Shown here piece after piece: positions 51,634-60,929 of a stretch of DNA of 64,000 bases. The notes beneath the pieces were generated by a model that searched no databases, had not been told where the DNA came from, and saw only the letters and a list, made by a program, of their open reading frames with translations. This DNA is from Clostridium sp. AM33-3 (lineage in GTDB: Bacteria; Bacillota; Clostridia; Lachnospirales; Lachnospiraceae). Positions within the stretch are counted from its first letter, which is position 1. Each line of letters starts with the position of its first letter. The stretch lies in contig NZ_QUIV01000003.1 in NCBI RefSeq assembly GCF_003480315.1, positions 116,195 through 180,194 on the forward strand, read 5' to 3'. The position numbers and the translations under genes are program-made.

Positions 51634-52647
51634 CTACCGGATCATATGTCCCGGATCTTTCCCAAGAATCGTATCGATCGTTGTAAGTTCTTCCTCATCA
51701 AAATCCAGATGTTCCAGGGCCGCCACATTATCCTCCAGCTGGCTGACGCGGCTTGCTCCGATCAGGACACTGGCTACCTCATCTCTGCGCAGCACCCAGG
51801 CAAGTGCCATCTGTGCAAGACTCTGGCCACGCTCCTTCGCAAGCTCATTCAGCTTTGCCACTTTGGCAAGCTGGTCCTCATGCATATACCGTTTTCCTAC
51901 GGTAGTGCCCTGTCTGGACGCCCGGGAATCTGCCGGAATTCCATGCAGATAGCGGTCTGTCAGCGCGCCCTGCGCCAGCGGACTGTAGGCAATACAGCCG
52001 GTTCCGTTTTCTGTCAGAACATCAAACAGCCCCTGTTCCGGCCAACGTTCAAACATATTATATCTCGCCTGATGAATCAGACACGGCGTTCCATTTGCTT
52101 TTAAAATCTGAATGGCCCGTTCCGCTTCCTCTGCCTGATAATTGGAAATTCCTACATACAATGCCTTACCCTGCCGCACCATATCTGACAATGCGCCCAT
52201 GGTCTCTTCCAACGGAGTTTCCGGATCCGGACGATGGTGATAGAAAATGTCCACATAATCCAGCTTCATGCGTTTTAAGCTGGCATCCAGACTGGACATC
52301 AGATATTTTCTGGATCCCCAGTTACCATATGGGCCCGGCCAGAAATCATATCCGGCCTTGGTCGAAACCAGAAGCTGCTCCCGGTACTGCTTGAAATCTT
52401 CTGCAAAAATTTTTCCAAAATTTTCTTCTGCCATTCCAATATTTGGTGCGCCATAGTTGTTTGCCAGATCGAAATGGGTAATTCCCAGATCAAAGGCCCG
52501 GAAAATAATCTCCTTCTGTTCAGGGAGCGGCTTTTCTGCTCCAAAATTCTGCCACATGCCAAGCGACACTCGCGGAAGCAGAATCCCACTGTTTCCGCAG
52601 CGCTTATAGCTCATCTTGTCATAACGTGATTCCTCTGCCTGATACAT
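51634..52647 (-). CDS. Aldo/keto reductase (YghZ-like)
   Basis: The 337-residue barrel enzyme has the catalytic Asp and Tyr in FDLANNYG, Lys in STKAGYDFWPG and His in IFYHHRPD, and NADPH-binding IGASRVSQLEDNVAAL. The family reduces aldehydes such as glyceraldehyde 3-phosphate or methylglyoxal. The sirtuin gene lies 20 bases upstream and is probably in the same transcript. Confidence 0.93.
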   Translation of the reverse strand: MYQAEESRYDKMSYKRCGNSGILLPRVSLGMWQNFGAEKPLPEQKEIIFRAFDLGITHFDLANNYGAPNIGMAEENFGKIFAEDFKQYREQLLVSTKAGYDFWPGPYGNWGSRKYLMSSLDASLKRMKLDYVDIFYHHRPDPETPLEETMGALSDMVRQGKALYVGISNYQAEEAERAIQILKANGTPCLIHQARYNMFERWPEQGLFDVLTENGTGCIAYSPLAQGALTDRYLHGIPADSRASRQGTTVGKRYMHEDQLAKVAKLNELAKERGQSLAQMALAWVLRRDEVASVLIGASRVSQLEDNVAALEHLDFDEEELTTIDTILGKDPGHMIR

Positions 52648-52667
52648 CGATTTGTCCTCCCCGTTTT

Positions 52668-53405
52668 CTATGAATCCAAAAAGCGCCGGAACACTTCACC
52701 AATCCGTTCATTAATCACCAGATCTGCCCGGCCATCCATTGGCGTAGCGGTCTTATTGATGAGCACCAGTTTTTTCCCCTTATAATAATCAATGAGTCCT
52801 GCTGCCGGGTACACGGTCAGGGACGTTCCGCCGATGATCAGAACATCTGCCTCCTGTATGTAGCGGACCGCCCTCTGCAGCGTGGTCTGATCCAGGCCTT
52901 CCTCATAAAGAACTACATCCGGCTTGATGATACCGCCGCACTCACAGCGCGGCACGCCCTCCATCTCCAAAATTGCGGAAAGATCAAAGAATTTTCCACA
53001 GCGGGTGCAGTAATTTCTGTGGACAGAACCATGCAGTTCCAGCACCTCCCGGCTTCCCGCTGCCTGATGTAATCCATCAATGTTCTGGGTAATAACCGCA
53101 CGTACCTTTCTCTGCTGCTCCAGCTTCGCTAAGGCCAGATGTGCCGCATTGGGTTTCGCTTCCGGAAACAGCATCTTATTTTTATAAAACCGGTAAAACT
53201 CTTCCGGATTTCTCCGGTAAAAGCTGTGGCTGATGATGGTTTCCGGCGGATAATCATACTGTTGATTGTAAAGACCGTCTACACTGCGAAAATCCGGAAT
53301 TCCGCTTTCTGTGGAAACTCCCGCACCACCGAAAAATACTACATTATCACTCTTGCGGATCCACTGTTCCAGCAGATCCACACGCTCTTTCATGATCTGA
53401 TCCAT
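52668..53405 (-). CDS. NAD-dependent protein deacylase (Sir2 family)
   Basis: The 245-residue protein has FFGGAGVSTESGIPDFR for NAD, ITQNIDGLHQAAG, the catalytic His in VLELHGS, and four zinc Cys in CTRCG and CECGG. It removes acyl groups from lysines using NAD. GGAAGGAG precedes ATG 53405; an upstream ATG at 53453 has none. Confidence 0.95.
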   Translation of the reverse strand: MDQIMKERVDLLEQWIRKSDNVVFFGGAGVSTESGIPDFRSVDGLYNQQYDYPPETIISHSFYRRNPEEFYRFYKNKMLFPEAKPNAAHLALAKLEQQRKVRAVITQNIDGLHQAAGSREVLELHGSVHRNYCTRCGKFFDLSAILEMEGVPRCECGGIIKPDVVLYEEGLDQTTLQRAVRYIQEADVLIIGGTSLTVYPAAGLIDYYKGKKLVLINKTATPMDGRADLVINERIGEVFRRFLDS

Positions 53406-53500
53406 CACTTCCGCTCCTTCCCGCTGCCGCATTATTTTTTGCCACGTCTGCATACACCGTTGCCAGACAGCATTTTTTCGTGCAGCTGGTTTATCATACG

Positions 53501-54562
53501 TTACACAATCTCATCCAAAAAGATCTGCTTCAGTACATCAATCTGCTCCGCTCCTGCATACCGTTTTACCGCCTCCGGAACCCGGTAACCAAACAACCAC
53601 TGTGCCAGTTCCCCGATGTGCAGATGCAGCACACGGTCATTCTCCCAGTCTGTCTGAGCCAGGGTTTCCTCCATGTTTTCTATCCGGCTGGTCAGTCTTT
53701 CCAGTTGAGAGCCTGCATGATCTAATGTCCAGATAAATTTACCGGTATTCTTAAAAATCAGCGGGTCATCTAATTCCAGACAAATTTTCATCTGTTCCGG
53801 CTGAGCCTCTTCCCGCAGCCTGATTACCGGCACAAATGTCTCCGGCGTTATGATCCGGGCCATGATAGCTGGTTTTTTCATTTCAAGTTCTGTGTATCCG
53901 TTTTCTGCATACAGGAGACGCTGTTCTTTTTTCTCTCGTCCCCAGACACCCTGTATTCCAACAAGGTGATCCTGATCGTAAAGGAACTCCAGACTTCCCA
54001 TTTCACTCTTCACTTCCTGAAGCAGACTGTTCACATAAGCTTCATCCCGCCTCGTAAACAGCTCGTAACGCTGCTCCATCCAGTGCTGCATCCAGTCTGC
54101 CGCAAGCCTTAACGCCTCAGTTCCTTCTATCACAGCACGTTTCAGCTTCACCTGCTCTTTCAGTTTCCAGACTGGCTGGTCATAAACAAAGGCAAACTGA
54201 AATGGTGTGTAAATAGCTTCTGCCGCCGGCATCAGAAAACAGAACGGCAGCTGTCTCTTCCGCATATCTTCCATCATCTGAAGCAGCAGACTGCGCATAT
54301 AGCCCCGATGGCGCATATCTGCTCTGGTCGCCACTGCAACAATGTAATCTATATCCCATTCTGCATTCCGAACCTGCAGATGATAGGGATTTAAATGAAG
54401 CATCGACTGAATCTTATCTGCTTCCTCCCGGACCAGAACCTGATTCTCCTTCATTTTCTCATGGTCATAGTAATCCAGAAAATCTTCAGAATCCTCCGGA
54501 AATGCTTCCCGCCACAATTCTTTCGTCAGGCCTTTCTCCCGATTATCCAGATATCTTATCAT
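53501..54562 (-). CDS. GNAT family N-acetyltransferase (Eis-like)
   Basis: The 353-residue protein has a GNAT core (about 1-150, IDYIVAVATRADMRHRGYMRSLL holding the acetyl-CoA motif A) and a second, more divergent GNAT half plus an SCP2-like sterol carrier domain at the C-terminus, as in Eis. The substrate is unknown. GAGAGGCGGCT precedes ATG 54562. A MITE lies 30 bases upstream of its start. Confidence 0.88.
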   Translation of the reverse strand: MIRYLDNREKGLTKELWREAFPEDSEDFLDYYDHEKMKENQVLVREEADKIQSMLHLNPYHLQVRNAEWDIDYIVAVATRADMRHRGYMRSLLLQMMEDMRKRQLPFCFLMPAAEAIYTPFQFAFVYDQPVWKLKEQVKLKRAVIEGTEALRLAADWMQHWMEQRYELFTRRDEAYVNSLLQEVKSEMGSLEFLYDQDHLVGIQGVWGREKKEQRLLYAENGYTELEMKKPAIMARIITPETFVPVIRLREEAQPEQMKICLELDDPLIFKNTGKFIWTLDHAGSQLERLTSRIENMEETLAQTDWENDRVLHLHIGELAQWLFGYRVPEAVKRYAGAEQIDVLKQIFLDEIV

Positions 54563-54583
54563 AGCCGCCTCTCTTTTTTGTAA

Positions 54584-54591
54584 CACACATC
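54584..54591. repeat. Left target-site duplication (CACACATC)
   Basis: Eight bases identical to those at 54724-54731, immediately outside the ends of the element at 54592-54723. Confidence 0.85.
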
Positions 54592-54723
54592 GTAACTGTT
54601 CAGTACCTTCACAGTCACGAGCAAAAATCCATGAAAATTGCCTGCGGCAATGGGATTTTTGCCTGCCATCCTATGTTTTCTTACGGTCAGCGCAGTAAAT
54701 GCGCAGACCTACTGAATAGTTAC
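54592..54723. mobile_element. IS66-type MITE, 132 bp
   Basis: The element begins GTAACTGTTCAGTA and ends TACTGAATAGTTAC, 14-bp terminal inverted repeats with one mismatch. It is flanked by an 8-bp direct repeat CACACATC. A GTAA tip with an 8-bp target duplication is the hallmark of the IS66 family. It has no transposase gene. Inside are two hairpins: AAAAATCC with GGATTTTT, and GGTCAGCGCA with TGCGCAGACC. It sits between the GNAT and DUF2156 genes. Confidence 0.85.
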
Positions 54724-54731
54724 CACACATC
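54724..54731. repeat. Right target-site duplication (CACACATC)
   Basis: Matches 54584-54591. It is directly followed by the stop codon of the DUF2156 gene. Confidence 0.85.
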
Positions 54732-55652
54732 CTATTTAAAGTTCTTTTGCTGTACCAGATATTTTCTTGCAAAGCCACAGGGATTATAAGACATCTTGGC
54801 ATGTCGCAGTCCTTCCTGGCCAAGATCATCTTCCCGGTTTACCAATGTCACATCCGGGAATTCCTGTATCAGGAACTGCTGATTAATAAACTGATACAAT
54901 CCGCGAATTTCCGGATTTGCCTTCTCAATATGAATCACCGCCATATTTTCCGCTGGATTATAGCTTCCGATCGTAAATGCTTCCAGCTTTCCATCAATAT
55001 AGACACCGGACATCCGGATATCCAGCTCCAGGCACTGCCTTAAGATCTCATGGATTCCTTCCACCTCATAATCCAGATGTTGCTCTACCTCATCGCCTTT
55101 GCCCGCTCTCCAGCGGTCCAGAAAATGCCATACATCATCCCGGTCTGAACAGCAGAGACGACGAAACTCATAACGGCCCTCATACTCTTTTAAAAATGCA
55201 TTCAGATGATTCTTCTTTTTGTGAAGCTTCTTTCCCGAAAGCTTACGCATTGCCTCGCCATCGTACAGATAATCCTTCAGATCCACCTGCTCGGTCACTA
55301 CAAAATCATCTGATTCTTTCAGATGAAGATACTCCACAGCCTCCTCATCTGCCAAATAGATTTTTAAGGGAATATGAAGCACCTGATTAAAATATTCCAC
55401 GGTCATATCAAAATATTTTTTCAGGTCCTCCTCTTTGCAAAGCGGCATGGCACTGTGCATTATGCCACCTTCCCTCATCAGCCATAAGAGTGCCTTATTC
55501 TCATGAATGGCATACTGTACATGATAATATTTTCGCCAGATGAAGCTGTCCAGCGGTACGCTGTCACAGGTTTTATTAGGGCGCAGACCAAAATAAGGCG
55601 CCAGCAACTTCATATCTTCTGCTTCAACTGGTTTAAATTTCAAATCTGTCAT
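54732..55652 (-). CDS. DUF2156 protein (phosphatidylglycerol lysyltransferase C-terminal-like)
   Basis: The 306-residue soluble protein is a double-GNAT DUF2156 fold with GYDY-free N-terminus and SYNPAENMAVIHIEKANPEIRGLYQFINQQFL, CGFARKYLVQQ at the end. It resembles the MprF C-terminal domain without the membrane part. It may transfer an amino acid or act as an acyltransferase. GGAAGG precedes ATG 55652. Its stop codon is created right at the MITE target site. Confidence 0.88.
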   Translation of the reverse strand: MTDLKFKPVEAEDMKLLAPYFGLRPNKTCDSVPLDSFIWRKYYHVQYAIHENKALLWLMREGGIMHSAMPLCKEEDLKKYFDMTVEYFNQVLHIPLKIYLADEEAVEYLHLKESDDFVVTEQVDLKDYLYDGEAMRKLSGKKLHKKKNHLNAFLKEYEGRYEFRRLCCSDRDDVWHFLDRWRAGKGDEVEQHLDYEVEGIHEILRQCLELDIRMSGVYIDGKLEAFTIGSYNPAENMAVIHIEKANPEIRGLYQFINQQFLIQEFPDVTLVNREDDLGQEGLRHAKMSYNPCGFARKYLVQQKNFK

Positions 55653-55719
55653 TTCAATTCCTTCCATTTAGACAGAGGCTTCTGCCTTTTTCTCGTTTCC
55701 GATTCCGTCATACTTTCTT

Positions 55720-55748
55720 ATTATAGCGTGAGCTGCTCCCGGAATCAA
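55720..55748 (-). promoter_or_regulatory. Promoter of the DUF2156-GNAT operon
   Basis: TTGATT (55743-55748) and TATAAT (55720-55725) with a 17-bp spacer on the minus strand, about 70 bases before the start. Confidence 0.8.
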
Positions 55749-55806
55749 TATACCGAATTTTTTCATGGTTCTGTTTTACTGTCTCCATAATCTTTCCTTA
55801 TATTTC

Positions 55807-56490
55807 TCAAATCCGTTCCCGAACATTCTGCACGGTCCAGGCCATTATCCCGGACACATGCAACACAGAACCGCAGTAACGGCACTGCTTTGCACCAAGC
55901 TTTTCCACCGGGGCGCCGCAGTTCGGGCAGATCACAGAGGTAGCTGCCCCAGACAGGCCGGGATCATACACATAAAGCAATTCCGCCGCACAAACTGTCT
56001 GTTTTTTATGAACCTGCGTCATCTTCTGGGGTTCCTGTTTCCTATACACGCCTCCGCACACATGACCGTTTTCTGCCTGTGGCCAGTACTCTGCTGCCGT
56101 CTCGCAGAGGATACTGGCTGTACCTCCATACTTCTGATACCGGCTGATCACCGTTCTGTGAATCCAGACCGCGCCTGCAGCCTCCACATTCTGCGCCTCC
56201 AGAAAAAGCTGTACCTTTGCTTCCACTGCTGCCTGCTGTTCTTCCCAGTTAAATTCCGGAAAATCCCGCAGAATCTGTGGAAGATAAATACTGGTCATCC
56301 CGCTAAGAGATTTTGGTTGATCCTCCTGCTGCAGCTCCCCAGCCTGTGCACTGCGAACCAATTCCCGCAGCAAACATACTTCCGCTGAATTCAGGAACCG
56401 GCGTGTCCTCCGCCGTATCTGTGCAACCAATAGCCCCATGAGCAGAACTGCTGTCGCAATCAGGACCACCTTAAATGAATTTTCATTCAT
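55807..56490 (-). CDS. Membrane-anchored zinc-ribbon protein
   Basis: The 227-residue protein has one N-terminal membrane helix (about 5-25), a central helical domain (about 30-135) of a TIM44-like look, and a C-terminal zinc ribbon CPNCGAPVEKLGAKQCRYCG, which binds one zinc. No enzymatic motif is seen. ATG 56490 lies after GGGGCGGTGTTT. Gene neighbours give no clue to function. Confidence 0.75.
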   Translation of the reverse strand: MNENSFKVVLIATAVLLMGLLVAQIRRRTRRFLNSAEVCLLRELVRSAQAGELQQEDQPKSLSGMTSIYLPQILRDFPEFNWEEQQAAVEAKVQLFLEAQNVEAAGAVWIHRTVISRYQKYGGTASILCETAAEYWPQAENGHVCGGVYRKQEPQKMTQVHKKQTVCAAELLYVYDPGLSGAATSVICPNCGAPVEKLGAKQCRYCGSVLHVSGIMAWTVQNVRERI

Positions 56491-56575
56491 AAACACCGCC
56501 CCATTTCTTTTTTATTCTGGAAACTTACGGATCATTTTTTCAGCAGCAAACAAACGCAAACACTTTTTAGAATAA

Positions 56576-56619
56576 GCAAAAACCCCGGAAGCCTTGATTT
56601 TTCTAGGTTTCCGAGGTTT
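56576..56619 (-). terminator. Terminator of the tRNA cluster
   Basis: On the minus strand AAACCTCGGAAACC and GGCTTCCGGGGTTT pair with two wobbles, followed by TTGCTT. It lies 10 bases after tRNA-Cys. Confidence 0.75.
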
Positions 56620-56627
56620 TCAGAGAG

Positions 56628-56698
56628 AGGCGACAACCAGATTTGAACTGGTGATCAGGGTGTTGCAGACCCACGCCTTACCACTTGGCTATGTCGCC
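56628..56698 (-). tRNA. tRNA-Cys (GCA)
   Basis: The minus strand reads GGCGACATAGCCAAGTGG..., anticodon loop CTGCAAC, T arm CCAGTTCAAATCTGG and acceptor TGTCGCC with discriminator T. CCA is not encoded. The 71-base cloverleaf is complete. Confidence 0.95.
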
Positions 56699-56731
56699 AT
56701 ATTTAATTGCTTATCAGATTTCTCTGATAAA

Positions 56732-56803
56732 TGACCCCAACGAGATTCGAACTCGTGTTACCGCCGTGAAAGGGCGATGTCTTAACCGCTTGACCATGGG
56801 GCC
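56732..56803 (-). tRNA. tRNA-Glu (TTC)
   Basis: The minus strand starts GGCCCCATGGTCAAGCGG, with anticodon loop CTTTCAC, T arm CGAGTTCGAATCTCG and acceptor TGGGGTC with discriminator A. CCA is not encoded. Confidence 0.96.
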
Positions 56804-56842
56804 TCTCATATATTCTATTTACACATATAAAAAACATGTGAG

Positions 56843-56915
56843 CTCCCCGAGTAGGACTTGAACCTACGACAGCGCGGTTAACAGCCGCGTGCTCTACCGA
56901 CTGAGCTATCGAGGA
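56843..56915 (-). tRNA. tRNA-Asn (GTT)
   Basis: The minus strand starts TCCTCGATAGCTCAGTCGG, with anticodon loop CTGTTAA, T arm GTAGGTTCAAGTCCTAC and acceptor TCGGGGA with discriminator G. CCA is not encoded. It is the first tRNA of the three-gene cluster, right after the promoter. Confidence 0.96.
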
Positions 56916-56945
56916 ATACGCTGCTCGTTGACAGGCAACACAGGT

Positions 56946-56974
56946 ATTATATGATATGGGTGCTTTTTTGTCAA
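56946..56974 (-). promoter_or_regulatory. Consensus promoter of the tRNA cluster
   Basis: TTGACA (56969-56974) and TATAAT (56946-56951) with an exact 17-bp spacer, a perfect sigma-A promoter. The remaining 56975-57120 is A/T-rich and shows nothing else. Confidence 0.95.
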
Positions 56975-57120
56975 GCAATTTGTTTCAAAATTTTAAAAAT
57001 TTTTATTTACTTGAGTAACACGTTCATTTTCACTTCAAAAGACACATTTTTTAATTTACCTGGTATAAAAAGAATATACCTTGGCATACTTCCGCACTGA
57101 GGCACGGTTTCCTGCGAAAT

Positions 57121-57170
57121 AAGAAAGCACTAGGTTTCTATCCATTCAGGATGAACTCCGGTGCTTTCTT
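57121..57170 (-). terminator. Terminator after the DUF5722 gene
   Basis: AAGAAAGCAC and GTGCTTTCTT form a 10-bp stem around an inner small hairpin, followed by ATTTC on the minus strand. The poor T run makes termination moderate. Confidence 0.65.
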
Positions 57171-57241
57171 AGTTTGCCACGATTCTGTTCGTTTATTCAT
57201 TCTGTTTTTGCTTACAGCAAAATCCTCACTCGTATGAAAAT

Positions 57242-58978
57242 CTACTTTTCAAGACTCTTCCAACGGAAGTTCGGAACCACATCACTCCACTTGCTGATTC
57301 CAATCAGGGCTTTGTATTTCTCTGTGGTCTCCAGGGTGGATGCCTTGTTGTCGATATTTTTATATACCAGCCAGGAGGGCTTCTGCATGGTTGCTACGAT
57401 ATCATTGGTCTTGCTGGTATCACAATGCCACAGACCAAACGCCTGGGATGCTGCCATCTCAGAAAGCGCATCAACCTGACGGCTCATGATAAATGCATCG
57501 ATATACGGATTGCTGTCGGCAATATAATATGCATAAGCAATGGCTGCTGCCTGCAGATCTTCTGTCGTGCCACGCGTTGCACTGGTGGATGTAAAGCCCT
57601 GTTCAGAAAGGATCACATGGCGTACTTCACCAGAACGGGTACGGAACTGAGCCTGCTGCAGATAATCTGTCAGAACGCTTAAATTCAGCATATTTACAAC
57701 CGGTGAAGACGCATCATCCTTGATCAGTCCGGTTTCGCGGTCATTCCAGAATTCCGGTTCCGTTAACGGAATCGAGTACGGATGATATGCTAATCCCCAG
57801 TCCATGGAACCGCCCGGGATCATCTGGTTATTAAATGCATCCAGCAGATCTTTGGCATTATATGTCAACGAGCCATCCGCTTCGTGCATCCAGTTATAAT
57901 CCGTTGAGAAGAAGACACGGCTGCTCTGGCTGGTACTGCGGATTGCTGTGTAGAACACGCGGAATGCCCGCTGATATTCATTGATATAGCTTTCCAGACT
58001 CATAGGTCCCATATAGTTCCAAAGCTGATTATTAATCTCATTGCCGATGACCCAGTTGGACACTCTCCCATATGGAGAAGATTTGCTTCCGTAACGGTCT
58101 GCCAAAAATGCAGCAATCGCACGCAGGGACTCATATCCTTCCTCCGTCGCAACATGAAAACCATAATAGTTTGCAACGGAAGCCGGCTGCTTTGTAACCC
58201 CCGGATAATACAACTGCGGCGTGCTGTCGTTCCAGCCATTTAAGATAACCGCAGTAACAGTCATATCTTTTTCCGACATTCTCTTAATGGTGTCATCGTA
58301 TACGGCAAGCACATCTTTATTAAAATGGTAAGTTTTCCCATCATACTCATAATCAATTCCGCTGCCCAAAATGTGGTTGAACGGAATATTGACGATCACA
58401 TGGTTTACGCCAAGGGAAAACGCATCCGAAAGCATAGCCGGTGTCGTCTGGATCAGAAGTCCTTTTTTTGTCTGCGCAGTCTTATACGGATCTGTGTATT
58501 TTGCAACACTTTCTGGATTTGCCACATAAGCCTCATTACTGACAATGGTATATTCACTTCCATCATAGACAGCTACAACAAAACTGGAATACAGTCTGTC
58601 TTCCTGCGTTCCATGATTCAGCGGAAGCTGAAACGATAATTCATCTCCCTTTGTGATCCATGCAGCGTAATCCGTTCGGCCTTTTAAATCCCTCTGATAC
58701 GGTTTCATTTCAAAAAGATACAGATAATTATCATAGTATGCCGGATCCGACCAGCTTCCTTCCATCTGACCTTTGATGCTTACCTGATTGCCACCTGTCA
58801 CTTCGCAGCTTGTTATATGGGCAAATTCTGTCGGTGCAGGCTTTGCCGCCTGACTTTCTGCCTGAGTTTCCACCGTAGCTGCATCCGCAGTCTCTGCCAT
58901 TGCTGTTACGCTGCCGGCCCCGGCAAATACAGCCGCCATACAGCATAACGAGATACAATACTTCCATATTATTTTCAA
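57242..58978 (-). CDS. Secreted DUF5722 glycosidase-like protein
   Basis: The 578-residue protein has a signal peptide (LKIIWKYCISLCCMAAVFAGAG..., cleavage near AMA), a beta-sandwich (about 45-155) and a DUF5722 barrel that resembles glycoside hydrolase clan A: GNEINN holds the acid/base Glu and ILSEQGF the nucleophile Glu. The substrate is unknown. The start is TTG 58978 with GGAGG eight bases before it; the earlier TTG at 58993 overlaps that site. Confidence 0.85.
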   Translation of the reverse strand: MKIIWKYCISLCCMAAVFAGAGSVTAMAETADAATVETQAESQAAKPAPTEFAHITSCEVTGGNQVSIKGQMEGSWSDPAYYDNYLYLFEMKPYQRDLKGRTDYAAWITKGDELSFQLPLNHGTQEDRLYSSFVVAVYDGSEYTIVSNEAYVANPESVAKYTDPYKTAQTKKGLLIQTTPAMLSDAFSLGVNHVIVNIPFNHILGSGIDYEYDGKTYHFNKDVLAVYDDTIKRMSEKDMTVTAVILNGWNDSTPQLYYPGVTKQPASVANYYGFHVATEEGYESLRAIAAFLADRYGSKSSPYGRVSNWVIGNEINNQLWNYMGPMSLESYINEYQRAFRVFYTAIRSTSQSSRVFFSTDYNWMHEADGSLTYNAKDLLDAFNNQMIPGGSMDWGLAYHPYSIPLTEPEFWNDRETGLIKDDASSPVVNMLNLSVLTDYLQQAQFRTRSGEVRHVILSEQGFTSTSATRGTTEDLQAAAIAYAYYIADSNPYIDAFIMSRQVDALSEMAASQAFGLWHCDTSKTNDIVATMQKPSWLVYKNIDNKASTLETTEKYKALIGISKWSDVVPNFRWKSLEK

Positions 58979-59052
58979 ATCTTCTGCCTCCAATCTCTGT
59001 CAATCCATGTCATAAACAGCAAAATATTTCGACTTGCCATTTTCACTCCATT

Positions 59053-59080
59053 ATCATAGCACGGAATCCATTTGGTTCAA
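59053..59080 (-). promoter_or_regulatory. Promoter of the DUF5722 gene
   Basis: TTGAAC (59075-59080) and TATGAT (59053-59058) with a 16-bp spacer, also with TGC just before the -10 box. Confidence 0.75.
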
Positions 59081-59151
59081 GTAGGTTTTCCCTTACATTG
59101 ATTTAAGATTTTCTTGCAGAATTCTATGGAAGAAAGTAATGATTTATGATT

Positions 59152-60495
59152 CTACGGCAACTGCACAATGCATTTTCTCCACATCAAAACCGATAAAATG
59201 ACTGCAATATAGTCCGTCAGTGCCTGCCCGTAAATGACGCCGGTTAAACCACCAAGCGCATTTAGCAGAAATAAAAGCGGGATCAGAAGTACCCCCTGAC
59301 GAAGCACCGATAAAATAGTCGCCCAAAACGCTTTTCCTACAGACTGCATACAGTTCATATTCATGAACAGGATTCCGATGACAGGCCCAGAAAGCATGTA
59401 TGCAATCAGCATTCTGACACCATACATGATGACTTCCTCATCCTGGATAAACAAGCCGATGATCTGTCTGCGGAATACAAAGAACAGAAGTGTCGCCAGA
59501 ATTCCAATCACGATACAGCATTTTTTTGTGTATGCCGCAATGTCCTGAAAACGTTTTTTATCGCCGGATCCAAAATTATAACCAAGCAGGGGCTGCACTC
59601 CGTTTGCAAGTCCCATCTGCAGAAATGTGATAAACATATTTGCCTTGAATACGATTCCGATTGCCGCTACCGGTGCATTTCCATATGCGACTAAAATCTG
59701 ATTTAATACAATTGTGGAAACGCTCATTAAAGTTGAAAAAATAGCTGTTGGGAGACCGCAGGAACAAATGCCGCTGAAAATACCGTACCGACATGTGAAA
59801 TTACGGATCCCAATAGAAAAATTATTACTTTTTTTCACGAAATACCAGAGATAATACAGGCTCGCCAGTATGTTTCCCAAAGTAGTAGCAACTGCTGCAC
59901 CAGCTGCACCGAGATGAAATCCACTGATCAGAACCGGATCCAGAACAATATTGGCAATGGTACCGATCATGCTGCCGATCATCGCCTCTTTGCTGGCACC
60001 CTCAGAACGCACTACAAAGCTGGCTGCTGCAGACCAGATGATAAACGGTGCTCCATAAGAAATATGAAAAACATATCCGCGTGCCAGCGCATAAGTTTCT
60101 TCATTGGCACCAAAAATACTCAGGATTGGCTGCATAAATCCCACTAACACAAGTGCGAAGAGAATCCCAACGGCCAATGACGCATACGTGATAAATGTAG
60201 AAACCTGTTTCATACGCTTCTGATTCTGCTCTCCAAGTGCCATAGATGCCACAGCACTGCCGCCCATGCCAAACATATTTGCAAACGCCATAAATAAAAT
60301 AAAGATGGGATTCGTAAGACTGACTGCAGCAACCTGAAGCGGATCTCCCGTCTGTCCAACGAAAAAGGTATCCGCCATATTATAAACAACCGTAACTAGG
60401 CTGCTGATCACACTTGGGATCGCCATTGTCGCAACTGCCTTAGAAACCTTCATCCGGGCCATTAATTCATTTTCCGCATTCTCATTTGCATTCAT
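59152..60495 (-). CDS. MATE family efflux transporter
   Basis: The 447-residue protein has twelve membrane helices with MATE blocks (ATMAIPSVISSLVTVVYNMADTFFVG, NPIFILFMAFANMFGMGGSAVAS, LVAYGNAPVAAIGI). It exports drugs or cationic compounds in exchange for sodium or protons. Its ATG overlaps the MarR stop by four bases, so the regulator and pump are co-translated, a common resistance pair. Confidence 0.94.
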   Translation of the reverse strand: MNANENAENELMARMKVSKAVATMAIPSVISSLVTVVYNMADTFFVGQTGDPLQVAAVSLTNPIFILFMAFANMFGMGGSAVASMALGEQNQKRMKQVSTFITYASLAVGILFALVLVGFMQPILSIFGANEETYALARGYVFHISYGAPFIIWSAAASFVVRSEGASKEAMIGSMIGTIANIVLDPVLISGFHLGAAGAAVATTLGNILASLYYLWYFVKKSNNFSIGIRNFTCRYGIFSGICSCGLPTAIFSTLMSVSTIVLNQILVAYGNAPVAAIGIVFKANMFITFLQMGLANGVQPLLGYNFGSGDKKRFQDIAAYTKKCCIVIGILATLLFFVFRRQIIGLFIQDEEVIMYGVRMLIAYMLSGPVIGILFMNMNCMQSVGKAFWATILSVLRQGVLLIPLLFLLNALGGLTGVIYGQALTDYIAVILSVLMWRKCIVQLP

Positions 60496-60929
60496 TTTTC
60501 ATTCGTCCTTTCTGCCTCCAGATTTTGAAGCATTTTTCCTGCAATACACAGAAATTCCTGCTTTTCCTGTTCCGTGATTCCCTGTAATAACAAATGCTCC
60601 GTCTCCTCGACCTCCTGCCGAATCCGGTCTTTCATGCTTCTCGCTTTTTCGGTAAATACGATTTTTTTATATCGTCCGTCCCATTCATCCGATACCCGCT
60701 GGATCAATTTTTTCTGCTCCAATGCATTCAGCATTTCCGTTACCGTAGATGGTCGCAGACCAAATTCCCGCTCCAGATCTTTTTGATATACGGAATGTGC
60801 CTCTGACTCAACCAGAACATAGTTCAGGATTTTCCCCTGCGCACTTCCGATGCCCAGCTGCGTATGTACTTCCTGCGAGCGGTTCCGAAGCCGATTCGAA
60901 ATACAGTTGATCATTTTTCCTGTTTCCAT
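60492..60929 (-). CDS. MarR-family regulator
   Basis: The 145-residue protein has a winged helix-turn-helix with SVYQKDLEREFGLRPSTVTEMLNALEQKKLIQRVSDEWDGRYKKIVFTEKA. It likely represses itself and the pump and is released by a drug. There are two possible starts: ATG 60929, and ATG 60914, where an eight-codon leader frame MDLWKQEK ends in ATGA. Confidence 0.92.
   Translation of the reverse strand: METGKMINCISNRLRNRSQEVHTQLGIGSAQGKILNYVLVESEAHSVYQKDLEREFGLRPSTVTEMLNALEQKKLIQRVSDEWDGRYKKIVFTEKARSMKDRIRQEVEETEHLLLQGITEQEKQEFLCIAGKMLQNLEAERTNEK

Noticed and set aside
56703..56978. 91-codon frame on the minus strand
   Set aside because: It runs across tRNA-Glu and tRNA-Asn and has no ribosome site, so it is not a gene.
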